9,958 bases of DNA from Candidatus Methanomethylophilaceae archaeon (GCA_013329105.1 DUKW01000102.1:1-9958), one strand, 5' to 3'; shown: positions 1-6,495, counted from the stretch's first letter. Program-made: numbers and translations. The notes: generated by a model from the sequence alone, not told the origin.

Positions 1-419
1 TAAGGTCTGCTAATGATGGAAGCGGTGACACTCTCAAAACTCTCTTTCTTTCCTTCTTTTATGGTGACCATTTCTACGGACACTTCGGATAACGATTGTT
101 GTATGTTTACTGTCACATCATGCGACTCGCTATAGGATGAGTCTGATGTCCAGCACTTACCAGAATAAACACCGTTTAAAGATGGCGTCTTAAATAGACC
201 CATGCGGCTAAAAGCCCTCCAAATGTACACATCCACTATACTGTATATGAGATATGCAGAGGACAGGACCCATGGCATCGTAAGGATAATCCGCTCCAAT
301 GGTTCCATACCCCCTGTTGCGGATAGGGTATAAAGGGCTATAAACAGCAACACTGTGAGAGCCCCTACAAGTAAATATGTATTACGCAAGTCGTTATTGT
401 TCACAGTGTATCGAGACAT
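1..419 (-). CDS. Cap15-like (S-2TMbeta) CBASS effector, partial
   Basis: My translation from the ATG at 417-419 gives 139 codons without a stop, so the 3' end lies beyond the left edge. The protein starts MSRYTVNN and has two hydrophobic helices (about residues 15-33 and 45-64). It continues with an aromatic/basic linker (YIWRAFSRMG), then FKTPSLNGVYSG and a beta-rich stretch containing VNIQQSLSEVSVEM and a Ser/Lys-rich turn. This order and these motifs match, from memory, Cap15: two TM helices followed by a beta-barrel that binds a cyclic dinucleotide and then triggers oligomerisation and inner-membrane disruption in CBASS. The reading frame stays open upstream to an ATG at 507-509, but the MSRYTVN start resembles the N-terminus of known members and has a TATA box 28 nt upstream. 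The partner CD-NTase, if any, would lie left of the window. An orphan Cap15-family receptor is the alternative. Confidence 0.78.
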   Translation of the reverse strand, partial: MSRYTVNNNDLRNTYLLVGALTVLLFIALYTLSATGGMEPLERIILTMPWVLSSAYLIYSIVDVYIWRAFSRMGLFKTPSLNGVYSGKCWTSDSSYSESHDVTVNIQQSLSEVSVEMVTIKEGKKESFESVTASIISRP

Positions 420-442
420 GCCAATGCGTGATTCCATTTGCC

Positions 443-450
443 ATATAAAA
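443..450 (-). promoter_or_regulatory. TATA box for the Cap15-like gene
   Basis: On the minus strand this reads TTTTATAT. Its centre is about 28 nt upstream of the ATG at 419, the distance expected between an archaeal TATA box and a transcription start at or next to the start codon. A second TATA-like element (GTTATATGC on the plus strand, 535-543) lies 30 nt from the upstream in-frame ATG at 509 and could drive a longer form. Confidence 0.45.
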
Positions 451-510
451 TGCGTTCTCAAAGGTGGTGTCAACAACCGATTTGCAGGCCAATAGCAGTC
501 AGCTACCATT

Positions 511-530
511 TACTCATAAGTACTCATAAG
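511..530. repeat. Perfect tandem duplication of a 10-bp unit
   Basis: The decamer TACTCATAAG occurs twice with no gap (511-520 and 521-530). It lies between the upstream TATA-like element (535-543) and the in-frame ATG at 509, within the gap between the divergent Cap15-like gene and the genes reading right. It could be a transcription-factor site pair or simple slippage. Confidence 0.6.
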
Positions 531-586
531 AATTGTTATATGCTCCCGTTATCAAAAAAGAGTTATATCCGTCTCGTCTATACTCA

Positions 587-712
587 ATGGAGGTCGTCTG
601 GTACAATGTATTGAAGGTCATCATCTCCTTGGTGCTTCTATCGTTCAGTAACAGCGGCCTTACACACTCATCCATCAAGAATATACCTAAGACTCCCTTA
701 ATGAACGGTTAA
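587..712 (+). CDS. Possible small membrane protein (41 aa)
   Basis: An ATG at 587 opens a 41-codon frame ending in TAA at 710-712, two nucleotides before the ATG of the next gene. The product begins MEVVWYNVLKVII and has one hydrophobic stretch (about residues 8-20), followed by a polar tail rich in Ser, Thr and Lys. A TATA-like sequence (TTATAT, 563-568) lies about 21 nt upstream, slightly close for a strictly leaderless start. No Shine-Dalgarno is visible. I do not recognise a family. The tight spacing suggests translational coupling to the 715 gene. It may also be chance, since a frame this short is not strong evidence by itself. Confidence 0.3.
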   Translation: MEVVWYNVLKVIISLVLLSFSNSGLTHSSIKNIPKTPLMNG

Positions 713-714
713 TC

Positions 715-1503
715 ATGCCCTGCAAACACAGATATAGACTCTTTAACAATATAGAGGGTGAATGGAAGCTCATATGGGAGTGCGAGCTTTGTAAGCGCCT
801 CTATATATGTAAGTGCTTCAAGAAGGCTATCGATAATATCGAAAAGGCCTCCAATTTATTAGGTGTCAGTAGGGATTTTGACGTGGAGGGCATGGCAGCC
901 GCCCATGGTGTAACCGTAGAAGAAATGAGGAAAAGGCTCGAAGGAATTGAGTACGAAGGAATGATTTGCGAACTCTGCCGGGATGTCCCCTCTACACATA
1001 TATACGCTTCTGATATGGAGACAGATGAGTTTGAGCGCCGTTATGGTGCTTATATTGAAAAGACAGCTATCGAACTCATTGCCGATGGAGGCGGGTTCAA
1101 AACAGCTGAAGAGTGCCGGAGAAAAGCTGCAGACGTCATAATAGAACGATATGGCTTCCGTCCCAGAGGAGAGAGCACCGTGGAGCCTGAGCACTTGCTA
1201 AAGGTCATAAGAGAACTATACCCAAAGGAGGAGCTCATGGCAGAATACCAACCTTCGTGGTGTATTAGGCCTCTCCAGGCTTTTCTCCCTTCAATGAGCG
1301 TTGCAATTGAGCATCGTGGGCCAGAACATTATGAGACATGGGCAGCAGGAAGCCTCAAAGAACTGGAGTCGATAAAGGCCATCGATGATACTGTTTTAAA
1401 GGAATGTACCGAGAACAGCGTGAAATTGATAGTATTCCCTTATTTTATCGATGTTGATCGGGATACAGTGGGTTGGAAAGTCGCTGAGGCAAGGTCATCA
1501 TAA
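715..1503 (+). CDS. Zinc-finger protein with Vsr-like nuclease-fold domain
   Basis: This 262-aa soluble protein has Cys clusters near the N-terminus (C3, H5, C23-x2-C26, C32-x-C34). A second CELC pair at 85-88 followed by H95 looks like a treble-clef finger. A helical middle leads to a C-terminal part (about 158-255) that follows the pattern of restriction-endonuclease-like hypothetical proteins: W182, a beta strand, FLPSMSVAIEHRG (E199), the PEHY motif with H205, K229 and C231 in the helix, then LIVFPY. In relatives I remember, a conserved Asp sits in the strand before the FLP turn. Here that position is Gln188, so catalysis may be lost or changed. The start has no clear Shine-Dalgarno, and the possible mini-protein ends 2 nt upstream. 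The link to nucleic-acid cleavage or defence is inference from fold pattern and from the adjacent Cap15-like gene. Confidence 0.6.
   Translation: MPCKHRYRLFNNIEGEWKLIWECELCKRLYICKCFKKAIDNIEKASNLLGVSRDFDVEGMAAAHGVTVEEMRKRLEGIEYEGMICELCRDVPSTHIYASDMETDEFERRYGAYIEKTAIELIADGGGFKTAEECRRKAADVIIERYGFRPRGESTVEPEHLLKVIRELYPKEELMAEYQPSWCIRPLQAFLPSMSVAIEHRGPEHYETWAAGSLKELESIKAIDDTVLKECTENSVKLIVFPYFIDVDRDTVGWKVAEARSS
1225..1239 (+). promoter_or_regulatory. Internal Shine-Dalgarno plus in-frame ATG
   Basis: AAGGAGG at 1225-1231 stands 5 nt before an ATG at 1237 that is in frame with the 715 gene (Met175). Initiation here would yield an 88-residue product containing only the nuclease-fold domain. The same bases encode Lys-Glu-Glu, so the match may be coincidence. 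Confidence 0.25.
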
Positions 1504-1582
1504 ACTCATTCTCCTAGATAACAGAGACTTTTTATGATTAACTATTGTTATAGCTGACTATCAGAACCGCTCAGGCGGCCAA

Positions 1583-1587
1583 GAGGG
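1583..1587 (+). promoter_or_regulatory. Ribosome binding site of the cysteine desulfurase gene
   Basis: GAGGG lies 9 nt before the ATG at 1597, a plausible archaeal Shine-Dalgarno. TATA-like stretches (TTTTTATG at 1529-1536 and TTATAG at 1548-1553) sit in the 93-bp gap upstream, so the gene probably has its own promoter and a short leader rather than depending on the 715 gene. Confidence 0.45.
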
Positions 1588-1596
1588 TATCATATA

Positions 1597-2760
1597 ATGC
1601 AAGTTTATGCTGATCATGCCGCTACGACTCCTATGTCTTCGTCTGCCTTTAAAACGATGTGCTCTTATCTGCGGGACAATTACGGCAATCCATCTGGAGT
1701 GCATTCACTATCCCAGAATGCCAGAATGGCAATGGAGGATGCCCGTACAGGAATAGCCTCCGCAATAGGCGCCACAAAGAATGAGTTATTCTTCACCAGT
1801 AATGGCAGTGAGGCCGACAACTGGGCCATCAAAAGCGCTGCGGAATTAATGAAAGAAAAAGGTAAACATGTAATAACCTCATCGATCGAGCATCATGCCG
1901 TATTGTCAACATGCAAATATCTGGAGGAAAGAGGTTATGAAGTCACTTACCTTCCAGTAGATGCCAATGGGCAGGTCTCTGTGGATTCGCTCAAAGAGGC
2001 TATGAGAAAAGATACCATCCTAGTGTCGGTTATGATGGCCAACAATGAAGTTGGAACCATTCAACCGATTAAGGAGTTGGCTTCTGTAGCCAAAGAAGGC
2101 GGGGCTCTTTTTCACACCGATGCTGTTCAGGCCATTGGGCACCTTTCAGTGGGTGTCAATGAACTCGGTGTAGATATGCTCAGCATGTCCGGCCATAAGT
2201 TTGGGGGACCCAAAGGCATCGGTGCCCTGTATATCAGACGCGAATTGAAACTCCCGCCGCTGATACACGGAGGAGGTCAGGAACGCGGACGCCGCGCCGG
2301 GACTGAGAATGTAGCAGCAATCCTAGCTATGGCCGCTGCACTCGAAGACTCACTCGATAGACTTGATGAGAAAGTGGAAAGACTACGCAAAATGAGAGAC
2401 CGCCTCATTGCCGGAGTGATCAAAATCGATGGATCGGTATTGACCGGGCATCCGTGTGAAAGGTTGCCCGGTCTGGCTTCATTTGTCTTTGAAGGGATCG
2501 AGGGGGAATCGGCAGTGCTGATGCTGGACTATCGTGGTATACAAACATCGACTGGTTCGGCATGTTCAACAGGATCTTTGGAGGCATCTCATGTGCTGCG
2601 GGCGATGGGAATACCGAACGGCCTTGCCCATGGCTCTATAAGATTCTCCCTTGGAGCAGAGAACACAGAGGAACAGATAGATCATATATTGGTGCAGACC
2701 CCTTTGGTAGTGGAGCGCTTACGTTCCTTGCCGCCGCTATGTACCTGCGGAAGAAAGTGA
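1597..2760 (+). CDS. iscS: Cysteine desulfurase, IscS/NifS type
   Basis: This 387-aa PLP enzyme of aminotransferase class V takes sulfur from cysteine as a persulfide, giving alanine, for Fe-S cluster, thiouridine or cofactor biosynthesis. All key residues are present: H99 in EHHAVL, D175 and Q178 in HTDAVQ, the Schiff-base K201 in SGHKFGGPKG, R349 in SIRFSLG, and catalytic C323 in GSACSTGS followed by the ASHVLRAMG loop. Each matches the corresponding E. coli IscS position at an offset of five, and the length is normal for the family. The tail ends in a small CTC motif (C382, C384) that might bind metal or pass on sulfur. No iscU or other Fe-S gene is next to it; the next genes are convergent. 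I do not see dndB-E genes, so a phosphorothioation (DndA) role is unsupported. The nifS versus iscS name is a matter of convention. Confidence 0.93.
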   Translation: MQVYADHAATTPMSSSAFKTMCSYLRDNYGNPSGVHSLSQNARMAMEDARTGIASAIGATKNELFFTSNGSEADNWAIKSAAELMKEKGKHVITSSIEHHAVLSTCKYLEERGYEVTYLPVDANGQVSVDSLKEAMRKDTILVSVMMANNEVGTIQPIKELASVAKEGGALFHTDAVQAIGHLSVGVNELGVDMLSMSGHKFGGPKGIGALYIRRELKLPPLIHGGGQERGRRAGTENVAAILAMAAALEDSLDRLDEKVERLRKMRDRLIAGVIKIDGSVLTGHPCERLPGLASFVFEGIEGESAVLMLDYRGIQTSTGSACSTGSLEASHVLRAMGIPNGLAHGSIRFSLGAENTEEQIDHILVQTPLVVERLRSLPPLCTCGRK

Positions 2761-2846
2761 GTTAGGCGTTACCGAATAATTATCGTGTACAAAATCGCAA
2801 CCTGGTAACAAAGGGGTGATGAGTGCAACCTAAAACAATCTTCAGA

Positions 2847-4577
2847 TTATCGATGTCTATGACATCCTGGGGGAACAATTATCCTGAACCTTGCTCCTTC
2901 ACCAGGTTTTCCATCCTCAATTATATCTATGTCAGTGATGGAAAGTATTTCCTTGACTAGGAAAAGGCCTAGACCTGTATTCTTCCCAAATCCTCTTTCG
3001 AATATCCTTTCTTTCTCATCAGACAGTATGCCAGAACCATCATCCTCTGCTGTGATGATCAATCTCTCACCTACGTCATTAGTTCCGAAGGTTAAATGGG
3101 TAGCTCCGACAGCGTGACGCTTAGCGTTTTCAACAATGTTGTAAAAAGCTCTAGCACCCATGGGATCGATGAAGATCTCTATATCAGATGGCACATTATT
3201 AATTACACTAAACGGCAAAGGCATGCTACGGGCGGCGGCATCATCGATCAATGCCCTTACATTACTCCATACGGGACTCTTCACACCAATACCATCATAC
3301 TCCTTTGTGAACTTTATCATCGACTCTATACCTTCAGAGGCCTTCATGATAGCCTCAAGATAGCGTCGCTTCGAGGGGTCACTTTCTAAGTTCAAAAGCA
3401 TCTCTGTATATCCCATTAAAACTGTTAGATTGTTATTGATATCATGCCTAGTGATGCTAGAGAGCAAGTTCAATTTACGGTTTGAGGCCCTGAGCGCCTC
3501 TTCAGTCAGCCTGCGAATTTCCGTTTCCTGGGCCAATTCTGAAATAATCAGATTGAGACGCTGATACGCTCTGGAATTAGATAGGGCCAGACCAAAGACC
3601 CCGACTATCTCCATAGATATGTTAAGATAATCGTTTACACGCTCAGGGTATATCATACCCTCGAGCATTATTGCACCTAGAGGCTCTCCCTGATGCTGCA
3701 GACGTATTATGAAACCCGTGCCTCCTATCAATTCATAACTCTTATCACCAGAGAGGAAATCCATGAGATCCTCGTCGGGAACATCATAGTTTGGAGTTCT
3801 GCCGGCAAAATGCACGACAGTCGCACCCCTATCAACGTACAACACTGTTTGTGGAGAAAAAAGTGTGATAAATATGTCCAGAAGGTTCTCAATCAGTTTC
3901 GTCTCTTCCTTTTGAGACACTATTGTATCGAGGAGATCAAAAACCATAGCCATGTCTGCCGCTATTTTGTTGGCGCTGGCGAGCTCCTCTTTCATGACTC
4001 GCGTCCTCTCATTAAGGGTCCATCTGGAAATTTCTGCAGATAGGGTCTTTTCTAGATAAGCTGTACCTACAGGTAATATTCTACATTCAAGATCGAAAAA
4101 TTCAGCTATCTCTTCTGTATACGGAATCAGTTCATCACTAATACCGGTGTCCAGAACCATCACGCTCTTCACACTTTCTTTAAACATACTCCTGGCTGTA
4201 TCCTTATCTAAACCAGCCTTCTGGATGTGCTCCCTCCATTTTCTCAACCAACCGGGGACTACTAACATATAGCCACTTGAGGTCAGGTAATGAAGGAGTC
4301 GAGACGGAAGGAATAATTCAGCGCCACAGCCGAGTATGATAACATTCTCATCATTAGGGATATTCAATTTTGAAAGACAACCACAGCCGAGTACGACTAT
4401 TCGCGAACATTCTTTCTGCAGATTGCGAAGGTGCTGGCTCTCATCCACGTCATTCTCATTTGCATGACAATGGGTCTGAAAAAATGTAACCTCGACATCA
4501 TCTGCACCGATCGAGGATAGAACCAGCTCTAGTTCTTTACTAAGACTCTCACAACATAGAATCCCAAACTTTGTCAA
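2847..4577 (-). CDS. Sensor histidine kinase with DUF1638-like and GAF-like domains
   Basis: This is the last gene of the corrinoid operon. Numbering here is from a longer GTG start at 4610 (587 aa). I prefer the TTG at 4575-4577 (residue 12), which overlaps the previous stop as TTGA and follows GGAG at good spacing. Residues about 14-190 resemble DUF1638: CCESLSKELE, a Cys-rich LGCGC (76, 78), LGCG (95) and the VPGWLRKW motif. DUF1638 proteins commonly neighbour corrinoid methyltransferases. A GAF-like domain follows (about 220-345), then a coiled coil, an H-box with probable phospho-acceptor H389 (ITRHDINNN), and an HATPase with N-box (NIVENAKRH, 491-499), G1 (EDDGSGI) and G2 (GLGLF). No TM segment is seen, so it is cytoplasmic. 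There is no receiver or output domain. Histidine kinase identity is firm; the DUF1638 assignment is from pattern memory. Confidence 0.88.
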   Translation of the reverse strand: MTKFGILCCESLSKELELVLSSIGADDVEVTFFQTHCHANENDVDESQHLRNLQKECSRIVVLGCGCLSKLNIPNDENVIILGCGAELFLPSRLLHYLTSSGYMLVVPGWLRKWREHIQKAGLDKDTARSMFKESVKSVMVLDTGISDELIPYTEEIAEFFDLECRILPVGTAYLEKTLSAEISRWTLNERTRVMKEELASANKIAADMAMVFDLLDTIVSQKEETKLIENLLDIFITLFSPQTVLYVDRGATVVHFAGRTPNYDVPDEDLMDFLSGDKSYELIGGTGFIIRLQHQGEPLGAIMLEGMIYPERVNDYLNISMEIVGVFGLALSNSRAYQRLNLIISELAQETEIRRLTEEALRASNRKLNLLSSITRHDINNNLTVLMGYTEMLLNLESDPSKRRYLEAIMKASEGIESMIKFTKEYDGIGVKSPVWSNVRALIDDAAARSMPLPFSVINNVPSDIEIFIDPMGARAFYNIVENAKRHAVGATHLTFGTNDVGERLIITAEDDGSGILSDEKERIFERGFGKNTGLGLFLVKEILSITDIDIIEDGKPGEGARFRIIVPPGCHRHR

Positions 4578-5617
4578 AGAATCTCCATCCTTAGAGGATA
4601 TCGCCCCCACTTCTCGGTTGAGTGTTTGATACTCAATAAAACGTCATCAGGTACCTGCCAGGGGATCTCACCATGATTGTCCGAAAGAATAAAACCACCC
4701 CCTTCTCCGGCCTTAAAGATGGCTTCCTTTACCTCAGCTTCAACCTTGTTTGCATCCCAGTGTACCATTTCAATACCATTAAGATTCCCTATAAGGGTTA
4801 AACGACCTTTACATATTTTTTTGTATTCAGCCAGGTCCTCAAATGTCGATACACCTACAGCTGCTGCACCCGTACTTATAATATCCTCTGCGATGGGGAG
4901 CCCCAAACCAGATGCTAGATGCACAGCCACAGGGCCATCTATCTCTTTGATGACGTCACGCGCTATCTTAAAACCCGTCTCCCGGCTGATATCCGGTGGT
5001 ATGCAGGTAACAGATGAAAGGGGATCAAAATACGTTATGGCATCTGCTCCCTTTTCTTTCTGGGCCTTTGCCCATGTTATGCAGAACTTTTTGTTTTTTT
5101 CCATTAACTTCCAGAAGAGTGTGGGGTCCTCGAAGATGGTGTCCAGATAAGCTTCGAAACCCATCTGCATAACAGGAGCAGAGAAAGGGGAGAGGACTAC
5201 CCCTATGACTGGCACCTCACCATTCGAATATTTGACTAAACCCTCGGTAATACTCAGGATCCTTTGAAGCGCCACACTATCGGCTATGTCAGGTGGTTCT
5301 ACAGTATCTATGTCCTCTGGACACTTTATTATTGGAGGGCCGCAGTTGGGTGGCCCATCATCGATAAAGATAACATCCGCACCCCAAGACTCGGGTTCGA
5401 TTGCTGCATAAAGAAATGAGTATAGACAATCGCCACCATATTTCCTGTGAAGTCGCTTCTGACCCTCGATCACATAGCGGGCATCAGAATAGTAAGTTTT
5501 TAAGGGAATACCCAACTCTTTGGCTCCATGCATGGTCAACAGAAGGAATAAGGGAACACGGTCAGGTTCCTCATGGTTTAGAGCGGCTACAGTCCTTTCC
5601 ATAGATGTCATCTTCAA
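4574..5617 (-). CDS. MtaA/MtbA-like methyltransferase homologue (UroD fold)
   Basis: This protein of about 347 aa has a normal length for the family. It shows typical uroporphyrinogen-decarboxylase-fold marks: ERTVAALNHEEPDRVP at the N-terminus, GADAITYFDPLSS (D198) and LTLIGNLNG. Family members such as MtaA and MtbA move a methyl group from a corrinoid protein to coenzyme M using a zinc held by His-x-Cys and a distal Cys. Here the first motif is H233-L-A235 and the distal site is SDNHGEIP (H315), so both cysteines are missing. It may use another metal set, another acceptor, or have no methyltransferase activity. The TTG at 5617 overlaps the upstream stop as TTGA and has GAGGGG 7 nt before it; ATG at 5611 is the alternative. 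The corrinoid protein encoded just upstream is the likely partner. Confidence 0.85.
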   Translation of the reverse strand: MKMTSMERTVAALNHEEPDRVPLFLLLTMHGAKELGIPLKTYYSDARYVIEGQKRLHRKYGGDCLYSFLYAAIEPESWGADVIFIDDGPPNCGPPIIKCPEDIDTVEPPDIADSVALQRILSITEGLVKYSNGEVPVIGVVLSPFSAPVMQMGFEAYLDTIFEDPTLFWKLMEKNKKFCITWAKAQKEKGADAITYFDPLSSVTCIPPDISRETGFKIARDVIKEIDGPVAVHLASGLGLPIAEDIISTGAAAVGVSTFEDLAEYKKICKGRLTLIGNLNGIEMVHWDANKVEAEVKEAIFKAGEGGGFILSDNHGEIPWQVPDDVLLSIKHSTEKWGRYPLRMEIL

Positions 5618-6291
5618 GGAGAGGCCCCCTCTACAATCCCTTTTACTAATTGAAGGGTTTCTGATGCAGAACGAGCATAGCCGTCAGCACCTACTTTTTT
5701 CCAGAGTTCCTTATCGAATCTGAAGGGTGCACCGCCCACTAGCACCTTCGTATTGGGAGAGACTTTCTTTATGCCCTCAACAGCATTTTTTATACGTAGT
5801 GCAGCTGGCAACATTAAAGTAGAGATCAGCATGATTTCTATCTTGTCTCTTGCAACCATATAAATCAACTCTTCAGCGGTAACACCATGACCATAATCTA
5901 TGACATTGAACCCCCCTGCACGTAATATAGAGAGGACCATTTTTTTACCCAACGTATGATGGTCTTCCAGAACTGTAATGGCCATGTGTGGTCCATTTCT
6001 TTCAACCTGTCCGTCATCTCCGAAGAGCTCCTTAATCTCCCTTTCCGAAATTTTGCCGCTGATGTATACCTGTGATAATGATAGCTCCCCCGATTCCCAA
6101 CGTTTACCTATATCCTCTAAGGCAGGGAGTATCAGATTTTCTACACAATCGTAAGGCGATAGTTTGTTACAACACTGCCTCAGGATCGATTTTACAGCTA
6201 TGCTATCCAAGGAAATGAGCGAGGATTCCAATGATTGCACGAGCGCGTAAGGACTCTCAAAGCCACCATCAGGTTTTCCATCTGTTGCCAT
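5614..6291 (-). CDS. Corrinoid (B12-binding) protein, MtaC/MtbC type
   Basis: This is the first gene of the operon, about 225 aa from the ATG at 6291. An N-terminal helical cap region includes LPALEDIGKRWESGELSLSQVY, typical of the methionine-synthase-like cap. A Rossmann-type cobalamin domain follows, with DHHTLG matching the D-x-H-x-x-G lower-ligand motif (the His binds cobalt), STL in LISTLML, and VGGAPF near the C-terminus. In methanogens such proteins carry the methyl group between a substrate-specific methyltransferase and an MtaA-type partner. No MtaB/MtbB-type gene is in the window. The frame also allows a TTG at 6306, but a TATA box centred 26 nt before the ATG at 6291 favours the ATG and a leaderless mRNA. 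Confidence 0.92.
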   Translation of the reverse strand: MATDGKPDGGFESPYALVQSLESSLISLDSIAVKSILRQCCNKLSPYDCVENLILPALEDIGKRWESGELSLSQVYISGKISEREIKELFGDDGQVERNGPHMAITVLEDHHTLGKKMVLSILRAGGFNVIDYGHGVTAEELIYMVARDKIEIMLISTLMLPAALRIKNAVEGIKKVSPNTKVLVGGAPFRFDKELWKKVGADGYARSASETLQLVKGIVEGASP

Positions 6292-6313
6292 ATATGCAAC
6301 TATCAAGTGAGAG

Positions 6314-6320
6314 TATAAAA
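6314..6320 (-). promoter_or_regulatory. TATA box of the corrinoid-methyltransferase-kinase operon
   Basis: The minus strand reads TTTTATA, with a centre about 26 nt upstream of the ATG at 6291. This predicts transcription starting on the start codon and a single transcript covering all three overlapping genes. Confidence 0.6.
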
Positions 6321-6362
6321 CCGTTGTTTTCGTTTAACCCCTCAATATTTTATTTGACCCTG

Positions 6363-6416
6363 GTGATACCCTATTGTAGGGGATATCCTTTGATAATAGC
6401 CGCTATCAGTAGATAG
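6363..6416. promoter_or_regulatory. Cluster of GATA/TATC palindromes, possible operator
   Basis: The gap between the divergent operon and kinase gene holds several short inverted repeats in a row. They are CCCTA-ttg-TAGGG (6369-6381), the perfect octamer GGATATCC (6380-6387), ATAGC-c-GCTAT (6396-6406) and CTATC-agta-GATAG (6403-6416). All carry GATA or TATC cores. The cluster sits just upstream of the minus-strand TATA box, where an archaeal regulator could control both directions. Function is inferred. Confidence 0.4.
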
Positions 6417-6495
6417 TGTTTTGAAGAGAAAATAAAATATTTAACGGCGCCACCACCGATTTAATACCTGAAAGACAAAGGGATCAAAGTGCAAA

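Noticed and set aside
859..1194. A 111-codon minus-strand frame inside the zinc-finger gene
   Set aside because: It overlaps a plus-strand gene with clear Cys motifs and a nuclease-fold pattern. It has no promoter or ribosome site of its own that I can see.
1597..2760. The cysteine desulfurase as DndA of a DNA phosphorothioation defence system
   Set aside because: No DndB-E or Ssp-type genes are visible, and the flanking genes are on separate transcripts. Residue spacing matches housekeeping IscS.
2761..2846. A terminator between the convergent desulfurase and kinase genes
   Set aside because: Only scattered T-runs and a distant GTTACC/GGTAAC pair are present, with no compact stem and loop, so I do not call one.
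3693..4043. A 116-codon plus-strand frame
   Set aside because: It is antisense to the GAF-like region of the operon kinase, and its composition shows no family likeness.
4677..5150. A 157-codon open frame on the plus strand
   Set aside because: It lies wholly antisense to the MtaA-like gene, which has clear family motifs. The product is low-complexity (Ser, Ala and Pro rich) with no recognisable domain.
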